Below are positions 22,755 to 33,712 of a DNA stretch of 64,000 nt, one piece after another; the stretch's first letter is position 1; each line of letters starts with the position of its first letter. A model generated the notes under the pieces. That model was not told the DNA's origin. It ran no database searches and saw only the letters and a program-made list of their open reading frames with translations. Origin of the DNA: Anisodus tanguticus (lineage: Eukaryota > Streptophyta > Magnoliopsida > Solanales > Solanaceae); the NCBI GenBank assembly GCA_034509755.1, contig JAVYJV010000044.1, positions 186,001-250,000 on the forward strand, written 5' to 3'. The position numbers and the translations under genes are program-made.

Positions 22755-24016
22755 ATGAAATTTATTTTATTAGCCTTTTTTTTGGTTTTAATTGTTTTAA
22801 AATCTAATGCTCATTTATATGAATCATTAGAAGAGTTAAAACAAAAAGCTGAACTAATCAATAACTTAAAAACAACATGGAAAGTATGTTTATTTAAAAT
22901 TTTATCAAGTTTTTACTTAAATTCAATTTTAATTAGGCAACTTATAAAAATATACCTTCAAACATTACTCTTGGTGCAATTTTAGATTCTAATGAAATTA
23001 GTTTAAACTACAATGAAGATTCTGAACTTATATCAAACGATATACCAGAAGAATTCGATACAAGAAAAAACTGGCCAGAATGTCAAGAAATTACCAATCA
23101 TATTCGTGATCAAGGCTCTTGTGGTTCTTGTTGGGCTTTTGCAGCTGTATCTGTAATAAGTGACAGAATATGTATTGCAAGTAAAGGACAAACTAAAGTT
23201 TTAATCAGTGCTGAAGATTTAGTTTCTTGTTGTGGAATATTTTGTGGGTATGTAGATTTATTTTTAATTATTCCTTTAAATAAATTTTTTTTTCATTAGT
23301 TTTGGATGTAAAGGAGGTTTTCCAGCAGGTGCTATGAGCTATTGGGTAATTTTGAAATTTAAAATAAAATTTAATTTTTTTTAAATAATTTTTTCTAAAG
23401 GTAAGACGTGGGTTAGTATCAGGTGGAGATTATGGTGACAAAAGTACTTGTAGACCTTATGAAATTCCTGAATGTTCTCACCATGTAAATGGAACTAGAC
23501 CTGCTTGTTCTGGAATAAGTTAGTATTTTATTTGAAACTTACTTTTAAAAGCTAATTTTTTTTAAAATTATAGTGAAAACTCCAAAATGTGAACGTAAAT
23601 GTGTAAATGGCGCTGATTATAAACAAGATTTACATTATGGTGCAAAATCTTACCGTGTTAGAGGTTCATCTGAAGCTATACAAAAAGAAATTATGACAAA
23701 TGGTCCTGTTGAAGCTGGATTCACTGTTTATGATGATTTTCCATTATACAAATCAGGTGTTTACAAATCAACTTCATTTAAAGCTCTTGGTGGTCATGCA
23801 GTAAAAATTATGGGATGGGGTGTAGAAAATGGTACACCTTATTGGTTAGTTGCAAACTCATGGAACAATGAATGGGGTGATCAAGGTATGTGTATCAAAA
23901 TTTAAATTAAAAAGCGATTGATATAATTTTGTATTTTAGGTTTCTTCAAAATTTTAAGAGGAAAAAATCATTGTGGAATTGAGAGTAGCATAGTTACTGG
24001 TATACCAAAAGTTTAA
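22755..24016 (+). CDS. cathepsin B-like cysteine peptidase, copy 4
   Basis: Six exons (22755-22883, 22937-23247, 23300-23345, 23401-23518, 23574-23885, 23940-24016) encode 330 residues. An open frame extends upstream of 22755 but has no ATG; the signal peptide MKFILLAFFLVLIVLKSNA fixes the start. The catalytic Cys (QGSCGSCWAF), His (GGHAVKIMGWG) and Asn (VANSWNNEWGDQG) are intact, as is the occluding loop CSHHVNGTRPAC. Exon 5 is one codon shorter than in the other copies, in the variable loop before GGHAV. It keeps the intron that copy 3 lost, and its fourth exon begins GTAAGA, the same bases found at the fused junction of copy 3. It is probably a secreted or lysosomal peptidase, like the others. 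Confidence 0.95.
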
Positions 24017-24974
24017 ATTTTTGATTAAAAACATTTTTAATGAGTAAATTGTAATAAAGAATATATAAAAAAAATATTTTACCTAATTACTTTAATTTAA
24101 TTCGTTAATAGTTTAAGACTATTCCAAAAATTTTTAATAAGTTTTTTTGTTTTATTTTTAAAATTTAATTTTTTTTATTTTCACTCAATAAAATTATTAA
24201 AACTTTTGTTGAAAAAGTCAAACATAATTTAAAAGTTATATTTGAAAAAATTTCATTTTAGAGAAAACCGATAAGGATCTCTGAAAATAAGATAACAAGA
24301 AATAAAAAAAGAATCATATATTATAAAAAACAACAAAGAAAAAACATAACCTACAAGACAGCTTAAGTACAAAATAAAATTATGAAAAAAAGCTAAATCA
24401 AAAAAGAATCACTAAGAGAAATTAAAGTAAAGTTAAAAATAAAGTTGTAAAGAACTTGAATCAAACTTTAGCGCTTTATTTTCATGTACTGTAAACTTGA
24501 TTAAAAATGAAGAAAAAGAAAATTGATTTAATTAATTTAATTTTTTTGTGTAAATTAAATTTTTTTTAGATTTTTCATTAGCTTTAACTTACTTTTTTTT
24601 AAAAAAAAAAACTCATCGTAACAAAAATTACTCAGTCAAACAAATTATCAAGGATAGTTTTTAATATCATTAGTTCTTTACATTATTTTTTAATTAAACT
24701 TTTTCTGAACATAAGTGTTACTTTATAATGCTTTTTGAGTTTAAAATAGAAAACTATTTTTAAGAAAATTCTTTTACAAAGCTAACTTGAAATTTTTCAC
24801 TTAACCAATTTTAATTAGAATTGACTTTTTTTGTTATCACGTTTTTTTTAAATAAGTTTCATAAGTTTTTTTATTTTCAACGAAAAATATTTTTTTGTTA
24901 TTTTTAAATTCATATTTTTGCTCAACTTTATTATTTGGTCAAAGTCCGTGTATTTTTTCTTTAAAAATTTTAAA
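24017..24974. other. AT-rich spacer
   Basis: Nearly 1 kb without coding signal between the protease cluster and the zinc-finger gene. It contains the copy 4 3' UTR and the zinc-finger promoter. Confidence 0.5.
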
Positions 24975-26138
24975 ATGACTAGCAGTCAAGAAAACTATTG
25001 CTCATTAGACTATGATGATAAATCTTCAGTTCAACCAATTTATTCAGATTCATTTGTTTTTAAACAACTTGATAATAATTTTAATTTTGAGCCTAAAAGG
25101 GAAGTTTTTAGTCCATCTGATTTGAGTGGTCAAGTTTCAATTAAAACTGAATATTTTGAGGAGGAACCATTATTCGAACAAATATGGGATATTGAATCAG
25201 ATTCAAAGTTGAATAAAACATATTTTTGTCTGGATAAAACTAACAAAAAAAAGCTAGAACTAACAAAGTATCCTAACATGACTACAGAAAACAATAAGCT
25301 TTTATTAGATAAACCAAATTCAAAAAATTTTTTAAAGACTTCATCTTATTTATCAAGTTTAAATTCAAACAATTATCAAAGTTTAAATTTTAATAATTGT
25401 CAAAACTCAAATTCTATGGTTTCTAATTTCTCACAAGTAAGTTATCAGTTACCTTCAGATTGTCAAGTAAAAGACCAAATAATGTTTAATTTAGAAGATT
25501 GTCAAAAAAATTCAATAAACTATCTGACTAAAATTTATACAAACCCATTTCCGAATCATTACCATTTAAATTCATTAAAAAATCTACAAGAAAATTATAA
25601 TAACCAGCTTTGCTATTCTGAAAATTTTTTAGAAAATTATCAGTCTACTAATAAACCTGTTGCTTTTCAAGAAACATGTCCTATGGATACTATTAATCAA
25701 TATCAACATTCTTTAAATTATTTTCAACCTAAAAAACAAAATAAAGAAAAAAGTTCAAAAATTAAACAACAACAAAGTGAAAATTATTACTTTGAAGATA
25801 AAAAAAGTTTTAAAAAATTGATAACTTTAAATGAAAGTACAAATATAAATTTGGAAAAAATCAAACTTTCAAAACCAGATGGAACAAAAATTTTTTATTT
25901 AAAGTGTGCATTTTGTAATTATAAAACAAATACAACTCAATCAATCAAGGATCATCTTGTTTGTATTCATTGTAAAATTAAAGATAATTATAAATGTATG
26001 ATCTGTGATCAAAAATTTGGTTGGAAGAATAATGCTCAACGTCATATGCGTAGAGTACATGAAAGTACAGATAAAAAAACAAAAAGAGATAGCATAATAA
26101 ATATTAATCAAAACTCAAATTATAAAATTATACTTTAA
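24975..26138 (+). CDS. C2H2 zinc-finger protein, probable transcription factor
   Basis: One uninterrupted frame of 387 residues from the first ATG. Upstream in-frame sequence from 24918 lacks an ATG. The first 300 residues are Asn/Ser/Gln/Tyr-rich and probably disordered, with an acidic start. Near the C terminus (about residues 312-370) are two adjacent C2H2 fingers: CAFCNYKTN...HLVCIHC (C-x2-C...H-x3-H) and CMICDQKFGW...HMRRVH. A basic tail follows. I do not recognise an orthologue. Two fingers near the end of a long disordered protein fit a lineage-specific regulator, but DNA targets cannot be read from the sequence. Lack of introns is unusual for this window and may mean upstream non-coding exons only. 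Confidence 0.8.
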   Translation: MTSSQENYCSLDYDDKSSVQPIYSDSFVFKQLDNNFNFEPKREVFSPSDLSGQVSIKTEYFEEEPLFEQIWDIESDSKLNKTYFCLDKTNKKKLELTKYPNMTTENNKLLLDKPNSKNFLKTSSYLSSLNSNNYQSLNFNNCQNSNSMVSNFSQVSYQLPSDCQVKDQIMFNLEDCQKNSINYLTKIYTNPFPNHYHLNSLKNLQENYNNQLCYSENFLENYQSTNKPVAFQETCPMDTINQYQHSLNYFQPKKQNKEKSSKIKQQQSENYYFEDKKSFKKLITLNESTNINLEKIKLSKPDGTKIFYLKCAFCNYKTNTTQSIKDHLVCIHCKIKDNYKCMICDQKFGWKNNAQRHMRRVHESTDKKTKRDSIININQNSNYKIIL

Positions 26139-26770
26139 ATTTGTTGACTACAAAATTTTTTTATTCAAAATGATAGTTTATTTTTTAATCTTTTTTTTAA
26201 ACAGAATATGACTTAAATTATCATTTGAAACATTTATCATAAAAAGCTATTCTATTTTGTAAAACTTCCTTTTAGTATATTAGTTTTTTAGATGTTAAAA
26301 ATAAACAAATATTTATATAAACAAGTGAATGATAATTTCAGAAGTTTTAATAGAACAAATCAAAAAAGAAGTTTCCTTTTTCTATATAATAAGCTCTTAA
26401 TTTAAATTTTTTAAGTTTGTAATTATGCTAAGTTTAAATTTAGTCAAAAGTACTTTATGCCTTTATAACTAAAATTTATTAAAAAATTGGATTGTCTCAC
26501 ATAAAAATAAAATTTATTATTTAAATTAATACTCAAATGTTTGGCAATAACTAAAACATTTTGTTTTGTTATTTAAAAATTTACAAGCAAAATTGTTTTT
26601 TTGATTTGACATATTTTCAAAAATATTAATTAGTTTTTGATTAAATAAATTGAATTGAATTTTATCAAAGGTAATTTTTTATAATTTATTTTAGAACTAA
26701 AAAAATCAATTTTTAAAACAAATCTCTATGATAAAAAACTATTTTTTTTAGCCTAATATATACATAATTT
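26139..26770. other. convergent spacer
   Basis: This 632-bp AT-rich stretch lies between the stop codons of the zinc-finger gene (+) and GET4 (-). I see nothing coding; it must hold both 3' UTRs. Confidence 0.5.
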
Positions 26771-28055
26771 TTAATCTAGATCATCTTGTTGAGCTTCTAA
26801 ATTAGAAGAATTAGTTGATCTATTAGGATTTGGTGGTCTAGACTGCATTAATCGATTGAAAATAGAAGATGGCATTGCAGGGCGATTTGGGTTTGTGGAA
26901 TTTCTATTTTGACTACTTTCTGAAGATGAAGCTGGTTCTGATTCATCACCGCTATCTTGCATAAATTGTTGCAAAAAACTTTCCAAAAATCCACCAGAAC
27001 GTGTTGGCTTAACATTAAAATATATTTGAGCAATTAGTTTCAAATACTTTTGAAAATTAGGGTCTTTTGACAAATCTGCTTTATAGACATCTTGCAAAAC
27101 ATTATAAGTATCTAAAATTCCACTAAAATTGATAAAAAAGATTATTATTTTTTTTCAAATTATTTTTCAAATTTACCTTTCAATTGTAATTAGAAGGAAA
27201 GTTAAGAAATTTAACAAAGGCGCATCAAAAACATCTTGATTACTTTTAATTTTTGGATGTTCTTGTGTGTAATGAATAAAAGTTGTTATTGCAAACTCAT
27301 GTTCAGGTGATCTAGGTTGAATTGTTTTTAAATCAATTTTTGTTTCTGCTGTTTTATTTGGTTTTGGAATAGCAGGTTTGGGTTTTTTAGTTATACATAA
27401 TAATTGAAGAATAAATTGAACAATTAATAAATGTACTTCTTCTTCAGGACCTCCACTTTTTTTTTGAAATTCAACTAACATATGAGCAGCTTCTGAACCA
27501 CCAACTTTTGCTGATTTAAAAAAGTGAATACGTGCATCTGTATAATTATTTTCTTCTTGCCAAAGTCTTTTAGCGATCGTATGATGAATTTGAGGCAAAG
27601 GAAAAATTTCTTCGTTCAACTTACTAAATTTAACACAAAAATTTAAATGCTCTGGTGTTTCTCTTGGTATCAAAAAAAACATTCGAGATACATTTTTAAC
27701 AAATTTTTCAGATTTTTCCGCATTTTGAAATTCTATTAAAAGTAAATAAAAACTCAACTTCAAAACTAAATAACTTAAAATAATATTTACCTTCTTTAAT
27801 ATTTGGATTTGAATTTAATGTATCAATATAAAGTAAACTTAAATCAGCACCAGAATTAAATTGTTTCTTTTCTAATAATGTGAAAGCACCTTCCAATAAA
27901 AGATTTTCAAGTTCATCAAACTTTTTAGAATTAATATATCTAAAATAAATTGTTCTATATAATTGATGAGCTTCATAAAAATTTTCTTCAGTTAATAACT
28001 TTTCTAACTTTTGAATAATTCTACTAGAACTTTGAGCTGATTTTAAACTAGCCAT
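26771..28055 (-). CDS. GET4: GET4/TRC35, tail-anchored protein targeting factor
   Basis: Three minus-strand exons (27791-28055, 27177-27732, 26771-27122) encode 390 residues. GET4 is the helical-repeat scaffold of the cytosolic GET4-UBL4A-BAG6 complex, which hands tail-anchored proteins to GET3/TRC40 for ER insertion. Recognisable stretches are EAHQLYRTIYFRYINSKKF, SGADLSLLYIDTL, TPEHLNFCVKFS, HHTIAKRLWQEENNYTDARI, AHMLVEFQ and FDAPLLNFLTFLL. The C-terminal part QIYFNVKPTRSGGFLESFLQ matches the QLFFGVPP...GGLLG.LL segment. The acidic, Ser-rich tail is longer than in human GET4 (327 residues) and ends DDLD. No membrane segments are seen, as expected. Confidence 0.92.
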
Positions 28056-28904
28056 TTTAATAACTAAGAAAAATTTTTAAAAAAACAAATCTGGATATTT
28101 TTTTCTAGAAAATTCAAAGAAGGATCTTTGTTAAACTTGTTTTTTTCAATTTTAAGTAAAAGAATGATAAAAATAAATTTACTTAAAATTTATTAAAATA
28201 GTAATTTAAAAAAAAAGAATTTAATATCTAGCTATGACACGATTAAAATTTAAAAATAAATACTAATTTGCGCATTCTTATACGCACTTAAAAAACGCCA
28301 TCTGTTTAAAATGTTTTTTTGTAAATTTAAAAAACCAAAATATTTTAACAAATTTTAGTTGACTTGATAATAAAAAAAAACTCAAATTGTTTTTAAATAA
28401 TTAATATATATATTTTTTCTGCATAATTTATAAAAAGAATTAAAATATAAAATATCTAAAAATTATAAAAATTATCTTAAAATTTTTGACTATCAATTAG
28501 CTTTTCATTAGCTAATCCCTAAACATGTTTATTTAACATTTTTGTCTGTATATTGAATAAGTGAGAATTATTTTTTTTTAAATTTCCTTATGATTAAAAC
28601 TTTGGTTAAAGCAAATATTTAAAGTTCACTATAGATTTTTAAAACTTTTTGAAAAAGTTTAAAAGTTTTTTTTTAGTTTTTAACTTTTTAAGTTCTTTTA
28701 CTTTTTAAGTGTTTAGAAAAGTTTGATATTTTTTTTTTATTTGACTTTTTTTTGTTTAACATTTCTTTTTTTGTTTAACATTTTTTTTTTGTTTAACATT
28801 TTTTTTTTGTTTAACATTTTTTTGTTTTAAAATTTTTTTGTTTTAAAATTTTTTTGTTTTAAACAAACTCGATCAAAAAAAAACATAAATGTACAAAATA
28901 AAAC
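28056..28904. other. spacer upstream of GET4, holding a T-rich tandem repeat
   Basis: This 849-bp stretch has no coding signal. CGCCATCTG near 28297-28305 is a rare GC-containing word about 245 bp upstream of the GET4 start. The right end is the repeat array at 28746-28864. Confidence 0.5.
28746..28864. repeat. two adjoining short tandem arrays, TTTGTTTAACATTT and TTTTTGTTTTAAAA
   Basis: Four imperfect copies of a T-run plus GTTTAACATT (unit about 17-20 bp) run directly into three copies of a T-run plus GTTTTAAAAT (unit 16 bp). The second unit looks like a mutated form of the first (AACATT to AAAATT). The array ends about 40 bp beyond the stop codon of the minus-strand TCP11-like gene, so it is probably in that gene's 3' UTR. 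Confidence 0.8.
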
Positions 28905-30446
28905 TTATTGTTTCATGAATGAATCAATAATATTAGAATAATATTCTCCAAAAACAGATTTATTAAATACTACAAAACGTACGTATTCTCCAGCAATAGC
29001 AAGTAATTCATCTTGAAATACACTTAAACCAATTGGTATTCTTAAAGGTGTAGATGAATTAGGATTTAATGCAAGTTCAATAAATTCTAGAATTCTTCTT
29101 TGAACAATATTTCTGATACGATTGTTTTGATTACTTAAGTCAATAATTTGAGATGAAAGTATTTTTGCTTTTTCTTCGTTCAATTGAGGAAAATCATTTT
29201 CTAATAAATTTGCTTGTATTTCTTTTATGAGTTGTAAAGCTATATTTTCTAAACGAATTTTTTCAGTCAAATTCATATCACTAGTGAATAAAATATTTAT
29301 GATAGACTTTAATTTTTCTTTTATTTTTGGTATATTTTGTAAATTAACTACAAAATTAAAGACAACTAATAAAACACTACCGATAATCAAGTTTATATGT
29401 ATTTTTGTCTGAATTTCTTGTATCTTTTTTTCGTCTAAATTTACTGTTTCCGGTAAAAATGCTTGAATATTTCTATCTAAAGTCAATAGTTCAATATAAG
29501 CGTTTGTTATTGTTCTATTTTTTATAGATGAAAAACTTTCTTCATCTAAGTCTGATTTAAATAATTCAAAATTACGTTTTAACCAAATTTTAGTGTTTTC
29601 TAAACCGTCAATATTCATTTTTTTTTGTAGCTCAAAAAACTCTTTAAATTTTTGTTTCTCATATTCAACAGAATGTTGAATTATTTGAGGTCTCATTTTT
29701 TGAATTGTATAATTCGCCATATCTAATTTCATTAATTCAATTAAATCCATTATACCTTTGAATAGATTTATTACGTCTTTACATTGAGTTAATTCTTTAA
29801 TTTTGTCATCTCTTATTGGAGCACATAATCTAGCTAATACAGATAAAATATATTGAGCATATCTTTGAAAATCAAGTACACCATTTTCTGCCTGTTGCTT
29901 AATCAATTCTAAATCAAATATTTCATCAATTTCTTGTTTCAACTTAGAATCTTGTGGAATTAAAAAGGTAAAAATATTTTCTTTAATTTCTTGCAATAAA
30001 GATAATGCTTGTTTAAAATTAGGAGGACTTTCGTTTAATTGGGATTCAAGAATTTTCCAAAAAGCAGAACGCATTGTTTTTTCAACTTGGCCTCTTAAAC
30101 TGTTTTCATCTGGTTCATGTTTAGTAATTTTGAAATTTTCATTTAAAGCAATTTGATGTGATAGATACATATTTGTAACACCATTAGCAGCTTTCATTAT
30201 TTCTTCCATTGCAACATACTTAGGTGGTGATGAAGGTATATTACATAAATTAATTTGTTGATCTGATGTGAAATTTGAATTAGTTGGTTTAGATGAATTT
30301 TCATTTTGATTATTTAAAACCAAATTAGATGAATTAACTAACTTTTCTTTAATAGTTTCTTTAATTTCATCTTTATTTTCATTCAAAAATTGATTTAAAC
30401 TTTTATTATCATTATTTTCTATATTAGATCTACGATTGTCAGCCAT
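28905..30446 (-). CDS. TCP11L1: T-complex protein 11-like protein
   Basis: A single exon encodes 513 residues. The TCP11 (SOK1-related) family is widely conserved and poorly understood; proposed roles include cAMP/PKA-linked signalling and microtubule association. The first 75 residues are Asn/Ser-rich. The family core begins near VAMEEIMKAANGVTNMYLSH and includes MRSAFWKILESQLNESPPNF, LLQEIKENIFTFLIP, IDEIFDLELIKQQAENG, LARLCAPIRDD and LMKLDMANYTIQKMRPQI. It is helical throughout with no membrane segment or signal peptide. The ATG used is the first one. The symbol is given for the closest human relative I recognise; a strict orthologue call between TCP11, TCP11L1 and TCP11L2 is not possible here. 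Confidence 0.9.
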   Translation of the reverse strand: MADNRRSNIENNDNKSLNQFLNENKDEIKETIKEKLVNSSNLVLNNQNENSSKPTNSNFTSDQQINLCNIPSSPPKYVAMEEIMKAANGVTNMYLSHQIALNENFKITKHEPDENSLRGQVEKTMRSAFWKILESQLNESPPNFKQALSLLQEIKENIFTFLIPQDSKLKQEIDEIFDLELIKQQAENGVLDFQRYAQYILSVLARLCAPIRDDKIKELTQCKDVINLFKGIMDLIELMKLDMANYTIQKMRPQIIQHSVEYEKQKFKEFFELQKKMNIDGLENTKIWLKRNFELFKSDLDEESFSSIKNRTITNAYIELLTLDRNIQAFLPETVNLDEKKIQEIQTKIHINLIIGSVLLVVFNFVVNLQNIPKIKEKLKSIINILFTSDMNLTEKIRLENIALQLIKEIQANLLENDFPQLNEEKAKILSSQIIDLSNQNNRIRNIVQRRILEFIELALNPNSSTPLRIPIGLSVFQDELLAIAGEYVRFVVFNKSVFGEYYSNIIDSFMKQ

Positions 30447-32095
30447 TTTTTAAAAAAAAAAATTAGACTAACTCAGTTTTTTTACAAAATTAATTTTTTT
30501 GCAAACTTTAATTAATTTCACTAAAAAAAAAGAACAAAAGTTTGAAACTGTAAAAAAAATGAATCTAACTTAGAACTTACCAAGTATGTTTTGAATTAAA
30601 AAAAAATTTTAATCTGCAAAAAACAAAAACTTTTGATTTTTTTTTCTTATAAATATTATCTGTTTATTTTGAAAAGTTAGACAAACAAAACTATATAATA
30701 AATAATTGAAGAAATTTCAAAAATTAAATTTTTAAACATCATTTAATGAACACTTTTTTGTTTTCAAATTATCGAAATTAAAACTAAAAAATTGAGTCAA
30801 AAAAATTTTAATTTATTCAAATAATAAAAAAACAATCTAAAAGGCAAAAACATTAAAAATCCAGTTCGATCGCTATTTTTTTCAAAAATAAACGCATACA
30901 CAAAACATAAAAGAATGGCGCTGAATGTCGAGCCAATTATTTTAAAAATAATTGTGCTTTTTAATATTACCAAAAGAAAAAGTTGATTTCGTTTTTTTTT
31001 TTTTTTCAAAAACTAAATTATCTTAAATTTTAGAGCAGCTAAGTTTCACAATTAAGAAAATAAAAACATAGAAAAGTTTGATTCAAAAGAAAAAATTTTT
31101 TTCGACTGCTTTAACGAGGGTAAACTTTCTATAAAAATTTTCGTTCTATTAAGCCAATGTTAAAACACGGAAGTAAATTCTTAAATTATAATCAAAAAGT
31201 GTTTCATAGATCACAAATGATAAACCCTTTTTTTTAAATTAAAATATCGACCTAAATTTTTTGAACTTTCAAATAAGAAACTAGTTTTAATAAAAATGAA
31301 TAAAATTAAAAAAGTTGATTTAAAAAAAAAAGAAATTTAAGATTAAAAAATATTTATTATCATTGAGATACAAAATAAATTTATATAAGAACCTTTCTCT
31401 ATGAAATATTCTAAAAGTCTTTAAAATGACAACGACTCAAAAACTAAATGAATATGAGAAGATTCAAAGCAATAACATTTGAATGGTAAATAATTAAAAA
31501 AATTAAGCTTTAATTTCTTAGAAATTAAAACTTACTTGTACTATGGAAAACAAAGTTCAAATTGCAGATTTAAAACTTGAGTAAATCATTATAATAAAAT
31601 GATTTTCTGAGAATTTTAGTTACTAAACAATATTTCATAAAAATTTTTTGTGTTAATATTGTGTTCATAAAGTGTGCTTTTTATACATTTCAAACCAAAA
31701 TAACTGTGACCATTTTAGTGGGTCAAATAATATTTGAGTTAGATAAAATCAAAATATACAGGCAATTTTTTACTATTCTTTACATTCTTAAATTTAAAAA
31801 AATATTTTTTTTTCATTTAAACAAATTACTAACATCACAAAAAAATTTCTTTGAAAATCTAAAAAAATATTTACTTTCAACAATATAAATTAAAAATTTG
31901 CATTTTTTTAAAAGATGCGAATCATTTCAAATTTTAAAAACTTGGTTCGTATTTACATTAATTTAAATTCTAAAGTTATTAATTTTAAACTAAGAAACTT
32001 AATTTAACTAAGTTTTAAGCACTAATATTACTATGAATATAAAAAATTAAAAAAAAACAAAATTTTGTAAAAATAAAGTTTCAAACAAAGATGGA
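30447..32095. other. spacer of 1.65 kb
   Basis: It separates TCP11-like from the coiled-coil gene, both on the minus strand. Open frames at about 31661-31888 (+) and 30797-31009 (-) are Phe/Lys/Ile-rich and lack family similarity, so I do not call them genes. A GC-containing word, ATGGCGCTGAATGTCGAGCC, lies near 30915-30934 and could belong to the TCP11-like promoter. Confidence 0.45.
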
Positions 32096-33712
32096 TTAGC
32101 TAGACAAAAAAGCTTCATTTAAAACTTTTAAACCACCATTTAAATCAGTTTTAGTTACACTTCCATTAGTTAGTTTTTTTGAATTAACTTTATTTTTAAT
32201 TTCTGTTATATTTTCTTGTACTTTTAAATTTGTTTCATTTTCAAAAACTTCATTTTCATCTTGATTATCTAAATTATCACATTTATATTTTTTTTTAAAT
32301 TTATTTAGACGTTCTCGTTCAGCATTATCTTCAATCAAATCTGGAATATTTTTTTTTTTTATCATTTCATCATATTTAATTTGTTCTAAATCAGCTTTTA
32401 ATAAAGCTAATTCTTTTTCATAATTTGAATTTATCATTATTAATGCTTTGATAGTTTGTTGTTCATGTCGTATTTCATTTTCTCTATTATTTTTAGCATC
32501 ATGGTATAATAGCTTATACTCATTTATTAAGTCTTCTTTATCTTTTATTTTACGTTCAAACTCATCAATACGATTTTTATGTTTTTCTAATTCAATTTGA
32601 TTTGAAGTTGATAAATTTTTGAGATCTGAAATAGTTATATTCAAGTCTTTAATTTCTTTATTTTGTTGATCATAAAGACATGTTTTTAAGTTTAACATAT
32701 TTGTACTATCTTCTAATTTTCTTTTACAAGCATCTAATTTTTCTGAAATAACATGGTATTTCTGTTGAGATCTTAAACGATCTTTTTTAAGTGACTCACA
32801 TGAATTAAAATTTTTCTTCATTTTTTCCAACTCAGAACTTGACTTTAACAATAAATTATTTAATTGTTTATTTTCTTTATTTAATTCATTATTTTCTTCG
32901 ATATATTTATTTAAATCAACTTCTAATTCTTGATTTTTCACAATTAAACTTTCTTTTAATATTTTGAATTCAATTTGTTCTTTACTTTGCTCATCAACTA
33001 ATTTTTGATGTTTTGTGCGTAATTCTAAAAAATTATCTTTCCAAATTTTAGATTCTGCAATCAAACCATTTATTGTATCTTCTTGATTAGATAATTGATT
33101 TTTCATTGAATTTATTTGAAGCTCATAAGATTTCTCTTCTCTTATAATTGATAATTGTTCTTTACTTTTTTCTACTAAATTATTGTTTTCATTCTCTAAA
33201 AATTTTATTTTCCTAATTAGAAAAATATTGAATTTTTTCAAACGTTCTAATTTTAAAACACATTGTCCCTCAACTGATGTAGATAAATGATAGAGATGAC
33301 GAAAATCATCATCTGTTGAATTTTTATCAGTTTGAACATCATTTAATTGTGTATCATTAATTGCATAGGAAATTGATTCATCTGAATCAAAAATTTCAAA
33401 ATCTAATAAATTTTTTGCTAAGTCTAAATCTGAATTATTAATATTGAGCAAAGATTCATTAAGAATATTTTCCTGTTGGACAAAAAAAAATTAAAATTTT
33501 TTTATATTTTGAACTGAAAAAAACTTACAAAATCAAGTTCATTCTTGCTTTGATTTTTATATGCTTTACTATCATTAGTGATATTGTTCTAAAAAAAAGA
33601 AAGTTTATATTGAGAAAAAATTATCAAAAGTAACTTAAAAAAACTAATGTTAGAACTTTAAACTTACACTATTTGTTGAACTTAAATTTTTTTTGCTATT
33701 TAGTGGATTCAT
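32096..33712 (-). CDS. long coiled-coil protein of unknown function
   Basis: Three minus-strand exons (33668-33712, 33529-33588, 32096-33472) encode 493 residues. The first two tiny exons (15 and 20 codons, both phase 0) supply an ATG that the long third exon lacks. After an acidic N-terminal part of about 105 residues, a nearly continuous coiled coil runs from about residue 105 (VLKLERLKKFN) to about 415 with heptad-like Leu/Ile/Asn spacing and many Glu, Lys and Asn. The tail is Lys/Asn-rich. I do not recognise the family. Such proteins are often centrosomal, Golgi-tethering or kinetochore components, but nothing visible here chooses between them. Coding status is well supported by length and clean splice sites. 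Confidence 0.78.

Noticed and set aside
30797..31009. 70-codon minus-strand frame upstream of the TCP11-like gene
   Set aside because: Opens in a poly-T tract with a Lys run, has no homologue, and lies in the expected promoter region.
31661..31888. 75-codon plus-strand frame in the spacer next to the coiled-coil gene
   Set aside because: Phe/Lys/Ile-rich, no ATG at its start, no splice partner and no family similarity; typical of AT-rich noise.
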